A stretch of DNA of 63,172 nt. Origin: JAQVEM01 sp964616545. Its GTDB lineage: Bacteria > Actinomycetota > Humimicrobiia > Humimicrobiales > Humimicrobiaceae. The notes under the pieces are model-generated. The model did not search any database. It saw nothing but the letters and a program-made list of their open reading frames with translations, and was not told where the DNA came from. The position numbers were made by a program, and so were the translations under genes. Every line of letters begins with the position of its first letter. Position 1 is the stretch's first letter. The DNA lies in assembly GCA_964616545.1 (NCBI GenBank), contig CAZTUA010000038.1, positions 1 to 63,172 of the forward strand, in the 5' to 3' direction. Of the stretch, positions 1 through 7,487 are shown one piece after another.

Positions 1-444
1 GTTTTTTGCTTCAGGTTTTTTACAGTTTACGGGCCGCGACAGAGGCCCGAGATGGCCATACATAAGTTTACACGCCAGATACTGCGCGGGGAGCAGATAG
101 AGCTCTTTGGCAACGGCTCCTCTTCCCGGGATTACACTTATATAGATGATGTAATTTCCGGTATATTAAACAGCCTTGACAGAGTAAAAGGTTTTGAAAT
201 TATAAATCTCGGTAATTCAAATTCGGTAAAGCTAATTAGCCTGGTAAGCCTGATTGAAGATATTACCGGCAGGAAAGCTAAATTAAAATTTGTAGAAAAC
301 CAGCCTGGTGATGTTTTTATGACCTATGCAGATATTAGAAAAGCGAGAAAAATGCTAAAATATTCCCCTGAAACCAATATAAAAGATGGTTTAGCTAAAT
401 TTACCGAGTGGTATAAAGAAAAAAAAGAAAGAAAGCTTATTTAA
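1..444 (+). CDS. Nucleotide-sugar epimerase, C-terminal part (cut by window start)
   Basis: This is the last ~147 residues of an extended short-chain dehydrogenase, most like UDP-glucuronate 4-epimerase/GalE-type enzymes that supply precursors for surface glycans. The reading frame is open from base 1 and begins with FRFFTVYGPRQRP, the strand after the YxxxK helix that closes the sugar-binding pocket in this family; the ATG at 52 is therefore internal. Downstream come the INLGNS and QPGDV motifs and the C-terminal ADIRKA/LKYSPET helix typical of the family. The Rossmann half and catalytic Tyr/Lys lie outside the window. The stop overlaps the next start by one base, so the two are probably co-translated. 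The exact sugar substrate cannot be told. Confidence 0.85.
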   Translation, partial: VFCFRFFTVYGPRQRPEMAIHKFTRQILRGEQIELFGNGSSSRDYTYIDDVISGILNSLDRVKGFEIINLGNSNSVKLISLVSLIEDITGRKAKLKFVENQPGDVFMTYADIRKARKMLKYSPETNIKDGLAKFTEWYKEKKERKLI

Positions 445-1418
445 TGAGTAACGAATCAGAGAATACTGCATCGGGTATTGATTTATCGGTTGTAATCCCC
501 ATATATAATGAAAAAGAGAGTGTTTCAAAATTATACGAGGAACTTGAAAAGACTCTTTCAAAGATGCCTGTAAGTTATGAAGTTCTGCTTGTAGACGATG
601 GAAGCATAGACGGAACCTATGAAGAGCTTAAAAAAATTCACAGTAAAAATAAGTTATTCAAGATTATAAGGTTCAGGAGAAATTTCGGGCAGACTCCGGC
701 AATGAGCGCCGGTTTTAGTTTTGCCGGAGGGGATGTAATAATAACCCTGGATGCAGACCTGCAGAATGACACCCGTGATATACCGCTCCTGCTTGAAAAA
801 ATGAATGAGGGATATGATATAGTAAGCGGCTGGCGGGTAAACAGAAAGGATAAGGCGGTTACCAGAAGGCTGCCCTCGGCAGTTGCGAATAAGATAATAT
901 CAAAACTTACCGGGGTTCATCTTCATGATTACGGGTGCACCCTCAAAGCTTACAGCAAAGAAGTAATTAATAATGTTGAGCTGTACGGAGAAATGCACAG
1001 GTATATTCCGGCTATAGCAAGCTGGATGGGGGTAAGGGTTGCAGAGGTTCCCGTAAGGCATCACAGCAGAAAATATGGAAAGTCCAAGTACGGAGTTTCC
1101 AGAACAATAAGGGTTATTCTTGATATAATAACAGTAAAATTTCTCTTGAGTTATTCCCAGAAGCCGATACAGGTATTCGGCCTGCTCGGGCTTTTCTCGG
1201 CTACAGTCGGGTTTATTCTTACGGCATATCTTATTGTAATGAGGATATTTTTTAGTCAGGCGCTTGGAGACAGGCCCCTTTTTATCCTGTCTATATTTAT
1301 GATTTTTATAGGAATTCAGCTCATTACAATGGGGCTGCTTGCCGAAATGCTCATGCGCATGCATCATGAAGTTGGTAATAAGAAGACCTATGCAATAAGA
1401 GAAACTTTTCTGGAATAA
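444..1418 (+). CDS. GT2 glycosyltransferase, DPM1/ArnC-like with membrane tail
   Basis: This is a polyprenyl-phosphate glycosyltransferase-type GT2 enzyme. Residues ~14-240 form the GT-A fold, with VVIPIYNEKESV at the start, LLVDDGSIDGT, and LDADLQND carrying the metal-binding Asp residues. A QTPAMSAGF segment is typical of the ArnC/YfdH group. Two hydrophobic helices (~246-270 and ~280-303) anchor it in the membrane. Such enzymes move a sugar from a nucleotide donor to undecaprenyl phosphate for export and later use by membrane transferases. The ATG overlaps the stop of the epimerase gene. Family call is firm; the sugar is unknown. Confidence 0.88.
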   Translation: MSNESENTASGIDLSVVIPIYNEKESVSKLYEELEKTLSKMPVSYEVLLVDDGSIDGTYEELKKIHSKNKLFKIIRFRRNFGQTPAMSAGFSFAGGDVIITLDADLQNDTRDIPLLLEKMNEGYDIVSGWRVNRKDKAVTRRLPSAVANKIISKLTGVHLHDYGCTLKAYSKEVINNVELYGEMHRYIPAIASWMGVRVAEVPVRHHSRKYGKSKYGVSRTIRVILDIITVKFLLSYSQKPIQVFGLLGLFSATVGFILTAYLIVMRIFFSQALGDRPLFILSIFMIFIGIQLITMGLLAEMLMRMHHEVGNKKTYAIRETFLE

Positions 1419-1428
1419 AGATGAATCT

Positions 1429-2442
1429 GTGATGAATAAATTAAGGCGGATTTCAAATCTTCTCAATGTCTATATAAATTACTGCTTTAAGAGAACCAGG
1501 TGCAATTATTTTCCAATCAGAATATGGATAGAGCTTTCCAGCAGGTGCAATCTGCACTGCAGATTCTGCGTCAATAAGGATCTACCGGACAGCAGCAGAG
1601 GCGATATGGATTTTAACCTGTACAGAAAAATAATTGATGAGGCTGCCGGCAGGGTCCATGATGTTAATTTATTTCACAGGGGAGAGCCGCTGCTTAATAA
1701 AAATATAGTAAACATGATTGCATATGCAGATAAGAAAGGGGTTAGAACCAGGATACATTCCAATGCAACCCTTTTGAATGAGGAACTTGATAGAGAAATG
1801 ATGCTTGCGGGCCTGGATTTGATTTCCTTTTCATTTGACGGATACACAAAAGAAGTGTATGAAAAAAACAGGGCCGGTGCTGTCTTTGAGAAGACTCTTG
1901 CGAATATAGTGGAATTTCTTGAAGTTAAAAAAAAATTAAAATCAAAAAAGCCTTATACCATTGTACAGATTATACAGGGTGAAGGAGAATTAACCCCCGG
2001 CCAGATACTGGAGCAGAAGAAATTTTTTCTGGAGAATTTTAAAAATCTCCCTCTTGACAGGGTGGTTATAAGAAAGCCTCATAACTGGGGAGGCCTTCTT
2101 ATAATAGACAGGATGCACGGTGAAAATAAAAAAAAGGCCAGGCCTAAAAAATATGCCCGCTGCACTTTTCCATGGTACTCGCTAACCATATTTTATGACG
2201 GGAAGGTATTTTTATGCCCCCAGGACTTTGAAGGGAAAATCTGCCTGGGTGATGCCAGAAAAGAAAAGATAGAAGAAATCTTTAACGGGGAGATTATAAG
2301 GAATATAAGAAAAAGATTTAAGTCAGGCAGGGTTGAAGATATGATTACATGCAGGAATTGTGATAGAATTGTGAGAAAAACTTTTATGGGTGTTCCTCTG
2401 GAATACCTTGGTGTTTTTCTGGGAGAACACCTAAGAGATTAA
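1429..2442 (+). CDS. Radical SAM protein with SPASM-like C-terminus
   Basis: The protein is a radical S-adenosylmethionine enzyme. The cluster motif CNLHCRFC sits at ~40-47, preceded by IELSSR, the usual first strand of the barrel. The C-terminal third has further cysteines (CTFPW, FLCPQDFEG, CRNCDR) in the pattern of a SPASM/Twitch domain holding extra Fe-S clusters. DGKVFLCPQD is characteristic of this group. Enzymes of this kind modify peptides or carbohydrates, and genes like it often sit in surface polysaccharide clusters; its substrate is not predictable here. The start may be GTG 1429 or ATG 1432; neither has a clear ribosome binding site. Confidence 0.82.
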   Translation: MMNKLRRISNLLNVYINYCFKRTRCNYFPIRIWIELSSRCNLHCRFCVNKDLPDSSRGDMDFNLYRKIIDEAAGRVHDVNLFHRGEPLLNKNIVNMIAYADKKGVRTRIHSNATLLNEELDREMMLAGLDLISFSFDGYTKEVYEKNRAGAVFEKTLANIVEFLEVKKKLKSKKPYTIVQIIQGEGELTPGQILEQKKFFLENFKNLPLDRVVIRKPHNWGGLLIIDRMHGENKKKARPKKYARCTFPWYSLTIFYDGKVFLCPQDFEGKICLGDARKEKIEEIFNGEIIRNIRKRFKSGRVEDMITCRNCDRIVRKTFMGVPLEYLGVFLGEHLRD

Positions 2443-2454
2443 AGGAGAACCTAT

Positions 2455-3435
2455 ATGAAAGCTCTGGTTACCGGGGGGACCGGTTTTACCGGAAGCCACC
2501 TGGCAGGAAAATTAATAGAAGACGGGGAAGAAGTAAGAGTGCTGGCAAGACCCGGAAGCAATAGCGGTTTCTTAAAGGAACTCGGTGTGGAAGTCGTAAC
2601 CGGGGATATCTCCAGCAAAGATGATGTAGAAAAGGCTGTAAAAGGTATGGACAGGGTATTTCATATAGCGGCTGCCTTCAGAGAATCAAACCTGCCGGAA
2701 AAAACTTACTGGGCGGTAAATTACGGCGGGACAAAAAATATACTGGAAGCCTGCCTGAAATATGATGTTTCAAGACTTGTGCACTGCAGCACCATAGGAG
2801 TGGTGAGCTCTGTTGATGCACCGCTTTCAGACGAAACAGCACCGTACAGCCCGGGAGATGTTTACCAGGAGTCCAAATGCGCGGCGGAAAAAGAAGTTTT
2901 AAAATATGCGCGGGAAAAGAAGCTGCCTGCGGCCGTAATAAGACCCTGTGCCATTTATGGACCCGGTGACATGAGGCTTCTCAAAATGTTTAAAATGATA
3001 GCAAAAAAGAAATTTTTAATTTTTGGCAGCGGAAAGGCCTTATATCACATGGTATATATAGATGACCTGGTATCGGGCTTTATGCTTGCCTCCAGGAAAG
3101 AAGAAGCAATAGGAGAGGTTTTTATTATCGGCGGAGAGAGATACACGACGTTAAATGAGCTGTTCGGTATTGTAGCGGATGAATTCAGTGTCAATCCTCC
3201 AAAAATCCACCTGCCCTATAAACCAATTGAAATTTTATCCGTCCTTGTTGAATATATCTATAAGCCCTTAAAGAAAGAACCGCCTATCTACAGGAGGAGA
3301 GTGGCTTTTTTTAAGAAGAACAGGGCTTTTGATATTTCAAAAGCAAAGAAAATTCTGGGCTACAGGCCGGTAGTTGATTTAAGGGAAGGCATCCATTTAA
3401 CTGCGGAATGGTATGTTGAAAATGGATATATTTAA
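2455..3435 (+). CDS. NAD-dependent epimerase/dehydratase family protein
   Basis: This extended short-chain dehydrogenase of 326 residues starts with the nucleotide-binding TGGTGFTGSHLAGKL, followed by VLARPGS and VTGDI, and has YQESKCAAE as the YxxxK active site (~143-147). PCAIYGPGD follows the catalytic helix. The pattern resembles the 3-beta-HSD/dihydroflavonol-reductase branch rather than GalE, so it could act on a nucleotide sugar or an isoprenoid/sterol-like substrate. AAAGGAGA seven bases upstream gives a good ribosome site for ATG 2455. Context with GTs and the radical SAM gene suggests glycan or lipid-carrier modification. Confidence 0.8.
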   Translation: MKALVTGGTGFTGSHLAGKLIEDGEEVRVLARPGSNSGFLKELGVEVVTGDISSKDDVEKAVKGMDRVFHIAAAFRESNLPEKTYWAVNYGGTKNILEACLKYDVSRLVHCSTIGVVSSVDAPLSDETAPYSPGDVYQESKCAAEKEVLKYAREKKLPAAVIRPCAIYGPGDMRLLKMFKMIAKKKFLIFGSGKALYHMVYIDDLVSGFMLASRKEEAIGEVFIIGGERYTTLNELFGIVADEFSVNPPKIHLPYKPIEILSVLVEYIYKPLKKEPPIYRRRVAFFKKNRAFDISKAKKILGYRPVVDLREGIHLTAEWYVENGYI

Positions 3436-3488
3436 GAATTATTTAAATTCTTTTCTAATTTATTATACTAAACTTAGAAGAGGAGCTG

Positions 3489-4229
3489 ATTAAGATAGAA
3501 AGATACGAGGATAAGATACAGAAAGAGCTTTTCAATAAAAAGAAGTCAAAAGTTGCCAAATATGTAGACCTGTTTGTTGGAAAGAAAAGTTTTTTCAGTC
3601 TGCTAAAGTATGAGATAATAACGGTACTGTTCCAGGATATGCGCGGGGCTATCGGCATTTTTTTTAGAAATCTATTCTATCCCTTCCTGTTTAAAAAGGT
3701 AGGAAAGGGAGTGAGCTTTGGAAAATCAATAACTATAAGACATCCCCATAAAATATCCATTGCTGATAATGTGGTAATAGATGATTACTGTGTTCTGGAT
3801 GCCAAGGGGATTGATAATAAAGGCATTTCTATAAGCGAAAATGTTTTTATAGGCAGGGGCAGCATATTAAGCTGTAAAAATGGTAATATAATACTGGGAA
3901 AAAATGTAAATATCGGGTTTAATAGCGAAATATTTTCAGGAAGCGAAGTTGTTGTAGGCGAGAATACTCTGATTGCTGCCTATGTTTATATTATCGGCGG
4001 GGGGCATGATTATTCCAGGGCCGATATTCCCATAGCAGAGCAGGAAAAACCTTCCCATGGCATTAATGTTGGAAAAAATTGCTGGCTTGGCGCAGGCTCA
4101 AAAGTTTTTGATGGCGTGACCATAGGGGAAGATACTATTATCGGCGCAGGAGCCGTGGTTTCAAAAGATATCCCGCCTTTCTCTATAGCTGCCGGAATAC
4201 CCGCAAGGGTTGCAAAGTCCAGGAAATAA
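3489..4229 (+). CDS. Hexapeptide-repeat O-acyltransferase (WcaF/maltose acetyltransferase-like), non-standard start
   Basis: This is a left-handed beta-helix acyltransferase that probably O-acetylates a surface sugar. The C-terminal two thirds show repeating hexapeptides (IADNVVIDD, ISENVFIGRG, VGENTLIAA, IGEDTIIGAGAVVS) and end with GIPARV, the family's usual tail. The first in-frame ATG is 3639, but the family normally has ~50 residues before it, and the reading frame upstream encodes such a segment (KVAKYVDLFVG, LLKYEIITVLF). The frame is open from 3459 and holds no ATG, GTG or TTG before 3639. AGGAG at 3481-3485 points to ATT 3489 (spacing 3) or ATA 3495 (spacing 9). I place the start at ATT 3489 with real uncertainty, giving ~246 residues. 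Confidence 0.75.
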   Translation: MKIERYEDKIQKELFNKKKSKVAKYVDLFVGKKSFFSLLKYEIITVLFQDMRGAIGIFFRNLFYPFLFKKVGKGVSFGKSITIRHPHKISIADNVVIDDYCVLDAKGIDNKGISISENVFIGRGSILSCKNGNIILGKNVNIGFNSEIFSGSEVVVGENTLIAAYVYIIGGGHDYSRADIPIAEQEKPSHGINVGKNCWLGAGSKVFDGVTIGEDTIIGAGAVVSKDIPPFSIAAGIPARVAKSRK

Positions 4230-4251
4230 AAAAGTAATTACCTGCGTTAAA

Positions 4252-5274
4252 ATGAAAAAAAAGATTATCTCTTTCTATAAGAAGAATAAGAAAATAATAC
4301 TGCTGATACTAAGAATTGTAATCAGTGTTTCGTTGATTATATTTCTGGTTAAAACACAGATAAAAGATTTTTCCAGCATAATTGAAATTTTAAAATCATC
4401 AAATAAAATTTTACTGCTGCTTTCGCTGTCAACCCACATTTTTGGAATATGGATAACTGCTTTCAGGTGGAGAACGCTGCTGGATACACAGAATGTAAAA
4501 TTGAGCACGGGAGTCTTAAGCGTTACGGTCCTTATAGGCTTCTTTTTTAATAATTTTTTACCCACCAGCATAGGCGGTGACGTGTTCAGGACCTATGACG
4601 CTTCAAAGAAAGGGAAAATCCCTCTGGGTACATCAGCTTCCGTGATTATCGTAGAGAGGTTTTCCGGCGTGGTAAGCGCAGCTGTTTTTGCCATTGTGGC
4701 TCTATTTCTGGGATTTACCGCTATAGGAAACCAGCCCATTATAATTCCCATTGTTATATTTTTTGTAATAAGCGTGATTATAGCTGTTATTATTATTAAC
4801 CCTTCTGTATTCGGAATCAGAAGACTTTTTAACAGATTTAAATTCCTAAGAAAAATAAAAGAGAAGCTCTCTAATGTTTTTACTACATTTGCAAGTTTTA
4901 AAAAACATAAGGTAGTGCTCCTTAAAGTTTTAATCTACAGTTTTCTTCTTCAGTTTGCCGTTGTGCTGAACTATTACCTGGCGGCCCTGGCTCTGGGGAT
5001 TGACCTGGGGCTGGCAGCATTCATATTTATTGTTCCGGTGGTATCAATAATAGCCATGATTCCCATTTCTATTGGAGGCATTGGACTGAGGGAGAATTCT
5101 CTCGTATTTATTATGGTAGCGCTGGGGGCAGCAAATGAAGAAGCTGCTCTTTGCTCCCTTTTATTATTGCTTATGCTAATCCTGGTTGGAATGGTGGGGG
5201 GGATTGTATATATTGCCAGGCCTTATTTTGAAGGCAGATCCGGAGAAACAACCATAAAGGATATTAAAAATTGA
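4252..5274 (+). CDS. YbhN/UPF0104 (LPG synthase-type) multi-pass membrane protein
   Basis: An integral membrane protein with about eight hydrophobic helices, of the lysylphosphatidylglycerol synthase transmembrane (AglD/YbhN) family. The hallmark FFNNFLPTSIGGDVFR segment (~100-115 of the protein) and the later PISIGGIGLRE segment are both present. Members are thought to act as lipid or lipid-linked sugar flippases or to support glycolipid synthesis, and they are common in GT clusters like this one. A TTG at 4210 lies in frame inside the upstream gene, but ATG 4252 followed by a Lys-rich stretch and the first helix is the more natural start. The 3' end lies inside a hairpin shared with the convergent gene. 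Confidence 0.8.
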   Translation: MKKKIISFYKKNKKIILLILRIVISVSLIIFLVKTQIKDFSSIIEILKSSNKILLLLSLSTHIFGIWITAFRWRTLLDTQNVKLSTGVLSVTVLIGFFFNNFLPTSIGGDVFRTYDASKKGKIPLGTSASVIIVERFSGVVSAAVFAIVALFLGFTAIGNQPIIIPIVIFFVISVIIAVIIINPSVFGIRRLFNRFKFLRKIKEKLSNVFTTFASFKKHKVVLLKVLIYSFLLQFAVVLNYYLAALALGIDLGLAAFIFIVPVVSIIAMIPISIGGIGLRENSLVFIMVALGAANEEAALCSLLLLLMLILVGMVGGIVYIARPYFEGRSGETTIKDIKN

Positions 5275-5289
5275 GAATATTTAATATCC
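5259..5289. terminator. Hairpin shared by two convergent genes
   Basis: GGATATTAAA (5259-5268) is perfectly complementary to TTTAATATCC (5280-5289) with an 11-base loop. It spans the stop codons of the plus-strand YbhN gene and the minus-strand small ORF. No strong T-run follows on the plus strand; on the minus strand a short TTTAT follows. It is a plausible bidirectional terminator, although A/T-rich and therefore weak. Confidence 0.4.
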
Positions 5290-5422
5290 TGTGGAAAAAA
5301 TCCCTGAGATGGGCATTATAGAATTCAGGGCTTGTAATCTCAAAGAAAACTATCAGCGCCAGCAAAAAAATTAATACAAAAAACAGGTAATATAGTATTT
5401 TTATAAAAATAATATTTTTCAT
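5264..5422 (-). CDS. Small single-span membrane protein (52 aa), unknown function
   Basis: This short open frame begins with ATG at 5422-5420, overlapping the TGA of the upstream minus-strand GT2 gene as ATGA, and ends with TAA at 5264. The product starts MKNIIFIKILYYLFFV and has one long hydrophobic helix (~5-27) followed by a polar tail with FYNAHLRDFF. The 4-base overlap suggests translational coupling with the GT2 enzyme, so it could be a membrane partner of it. I do not recognise the family. Evidence is position, overlap and a clean hydrophobic profile only; its ribosome site would lie in the A-rich end of the GT2 gene. Confidence 0.5.
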   Translation of the reverse strand: MKNIIFIKILYYLFFVLIFLLALIVFFEITSPEFYNAHLRDFFHRILNILNF

Positions 5423-6378
5423 TTGTTTTTTAATGAATTTCTTTTCAAAAGGTATAAAATTTCTTCCTGATTGACCCTGATTCTTTTAATTATATCTGCA
5501 GATATCCCGACTATAAAGAAGGTAATAGCAATAAAGAGGAACGTGCCTCCCACAAATCCTGACCATACATTTGGGTGAAACGAGCCTATTGTAATATAGG
5601 TGTGCAGCAGGATAGATCCGAAAAAAATGCTTACTATAAAAAAGAATAATGAGATATAAGAAAAAAATACAAAAGGCTTATAGTCGCGGTACGTTTCAAT
5701 AATAATCTTGAGAGCATTTGCCCCGTATCTAAAGAGATTGGACGAAATTTTAGATACACGTTTCGGAAAATATTTCACCCTGATTGGAATTTCTGTAATT
5801 TTAAAATCTTTAAATGAAAGGCTAATAAAAGTTTCCTGTGAGAAGGTGAATTTTCCGTGGAGATTTAGAGAAAGTAAAGTTTTTTGCGAGTATGCCCTGA
5901 AGCCGCATGAAACGTCATAAAACTTTTTTCCGACAAGCCTGCTGATTAAAAATGACATTAATTTGTTCCCCCAGAATTTGGACAGCGGCATTTTAGGGTA
6001 ATAATCTTTATTAATGAATCTGGAAGCTGTCACAAGGTCGGCTTCGTCTTCTATTATGGGCTCAACAAGTTTTGGAATATCTTTAGGGTCAAATTGCCCA
6101 TCCCCGTCAATGCTGACCATTAAATCGAAGCAATTATCCACTGAATATTGCAGGGCTTTGCCAAATGATGCCCCATATCCTATATTACGGTTATTTTTTA
6201 GAACCTCTGCCCCGGAATCAGCAGCAATTTTTGCAGTTTTATCAGTTGAACCGTCATCAATAACAAGGATGTGAACTTTTGATATCCCCTTAATTTTATC
6301 GGGAATATCCCTTATAACTTCTCCTAATTTTTCTTCTTCATTATATGCTGGAATTGCTACCAGTAATTTTTTGGCCAT
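5419..6378 (-). CDS. GT2 glycosyltransferase, dolichol-phosphate-mannose-synthase-like, membrane tail
   Basis: This is a GT-A fold enzyme of the DPMS/GtrB kind. AIPAYNEEEKL at ~8-18, VIDDGSTDKT, IGYGASFGKAL (the typical loop after the first Asp pair) and SIDGDGQFDP as the DxD-type metal site are all present. A QETFISLSFK-like segment near 182 replaces the usual E-x-x of the acceptor site. Two C-terminal hydrophobic helices (~235-260 and ~270-295) hold it at the membrane. It probably loads a hexose onto polyprenyl phosphate. It is transcribed against its neighbours on both sides, with a long AT-rich spacer upstream that must carry its promoter. Confidence 0.87.
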   Translation of the reverse strand: MAKKLLVAIPAYNEEEKLGEVIRDIPDKIKGISKVHILVIDDGSTDKTAKIAADSGAEVLKNNRNIGYGASFGKALQYSVDNCFDLMVSIDGDGQFDPKDIPKLVEPIIEDEADLVTASRFINKDYYPKMPLSKFWGNKLMSFLISRLVGKKFYDVSCGFRAYSQKTLLSLNLHGKFTFSQETFISLSFKDFKITEIPIRVKYFPKRVSKISSNLFRYGANALKIIIETYRDYKPFVFFSYISLFFFIVSIFFGSILLHTYITIGSFHPNVWSGFVGGTFLFIAITFFIVGISADIIKRIRVNQEEILYLLKRNSLKNK

Positions 6379-6706
6379 ATTGATTTTATTATAATTTTTT
6401 TATCAATATTAAATCTCTATATCATTTATCATCAAAGCAAACTGCCCGGGATTTATATATAATTGAGAAAATACAAAAAAATTATCATATCCCATGCTGT
6501 ATTGCCATACAATGATAAAGCATGCTTTAGATGATTCTATAACTATAACATAAAAAATAACAGGCTTTAAGATTTTTTATACTTTTTATATATCATAAAA
6601 AACTTATTATAATTTGATGAATTATAAGATAAAATGTTTTTCACGGTTTGAAATAAAATAATACTCATAAAAATTGTTAGTCTTAGACGCTGGAAAAGTT
6701 TAAAAA
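6379..6706. other. AT-rich divergent intergenic region (promoters for both sides)
   Basis: No gene is visible in these 328 bases. For the plus strand, TATAAT at 6608-6613 has a weak TTTATA-like -35 seventeen bases before it, ~95 bases upstream of the 6707 gene. For the minus strand, a TTGATG box and a TTAATA box 17 bases apart lie just upstream of the GT2 start. Both promoter assignments are tentative because the whole region is rich in A and T. Confidence 0.4.
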
Positions 6707-7090
6707 ATGAAACTTAGCAATACTGGCGATACAGGGAAAAAATTTTTTTATATCTTTATAATTATTCTTACCATCAGCATAAACTTATTAAGTATTGTTG
6801 CGGGTAAGTATATAGGAATAAACCTTGGTTTGTCGGGGATTTTTATTTTATGGATGTCCGTTATGATTATTACTTATGGCCTGAAATTTGCATTATGGTT
6901 TATTCTTCATAGAAAATTTCAGCTGTCTTTTATATATCCATTTTTAAGCCTTAATTACTTCTTATCATTGTTCCTTGGAAAAATTTTATTCCAGGAACCC
7001 GTTACTCTGAGAAAAATTATAGGCTCCGCAATTATCGTGGTGGGAGTTTTTATTATTTCAATGTCCGGTAAAAAGCTGGAGGGTGTCTGA
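6707..7090 (+). CDS. EmrE/ArnE-like small transporter, subunit 1
   Basis: A 127-residue protein with four hydrophobic helices in the small-multidrug-resistance/EamA half-size pattern. The third helix carries SFIYPFLSLNYFLS and the fourth begins after an E-P/V-T turn (FQEPVTLRKIIGSAIIV), both typical of ArnE/ArnF, the pair that flips undecaprenyl-phosphate-linked aminoarabinose. Three bases separate it from a second gene of the same kind, so the two probably form a heterodimer. Given adjacent polyprenyl-phosphate GTs, the likely cargo is a lipid-linked sugar. A cationic drug efflux role is the alternative. Confidence 0.75.
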   Translation: MKLSNTGDTGKKFFYIFIIILTISINLLSIVAGKYIGINLGLSGIFILWMSVMIITYGLKFALWFILHRKFQLSFIYPFLSLNYFLSLFLGKILFQEPVTLRKIIGSAIIVVGVFIISMSGKKLEGV

Positions 7091-7093
7091 GAT

Positions 7094-7438
7094 ATGCTAT
7101 ATTTTTATATTTTCCTGGCGGTTATAATTCAGCTTATTGTCGCTCTGGCGCAGGTAATCCTTAAAATAGGAGCCAGGCAGGTAGACTTTAATAGTCCCCT
7201 GGCCAGTAATTTTAGAAATAAATATCTTCTTATAAGTATATTTCTTTTTATTCTTGTTCCCGTGCTTTCAATAATTACGATGCGGGTAATTGATTTCTCT
7301 AATTTTTATTCTTTTACTGCACTGAGCTACTTTTTTATAATGTTATTTTCATGGAAGGTTTTAAAAGAAGATATCGATATATTAAGAATCGTAGGAAATA
7401 TTCTTGTAATTGCGGGAGTTGTGGTATTTAATTTATAG
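7094..7438 (+). CDS. EmrE/ArnF-like small transporter, subunit 2
   Basis: A 114-residue four-helix membrane protein. Its first helix contains ALAQVILKIGAR, matching the Gln/Lys-Gly signature of SMR/ArnF proteins. The third helix has SFTALSYFFIMLFSW and the last follows LKEDIDILRIVGN. GGAGGGTG upstream lies inside the end of the previous gene, giving tight coupling to ATG 7094. It most likely pairs with the preceding subunit for flipping a lipid-linked sugar. Similar in type, but not closely in sequence, to the single-gene version at 24315. Confidence 0.75.
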   Translation: MLYFYIFLAVIIQLIVALAQVILKIGARQVDFNSPLASNFRNKYLLISIFLFILVPVLSIITMRVIDFSNFYSFTALSYFFIMLFSWKVLKEDIDILRIVGNILVIAGVVVFNL

Positions 7439-7487
7439 ATTATTATTTTATGGGTGTTTAATGGAAAGGGGCTTCTGGAAGTAGAAT

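Noticed and set aside
900..1466. 188-codon open frame on the minus strand
   Set aside because: It lies wholly opposite the well-supported GT2 gene and codes for no recognisable motif; a shadow frame. Many other opposite-strand frames were dropped for the same reason.
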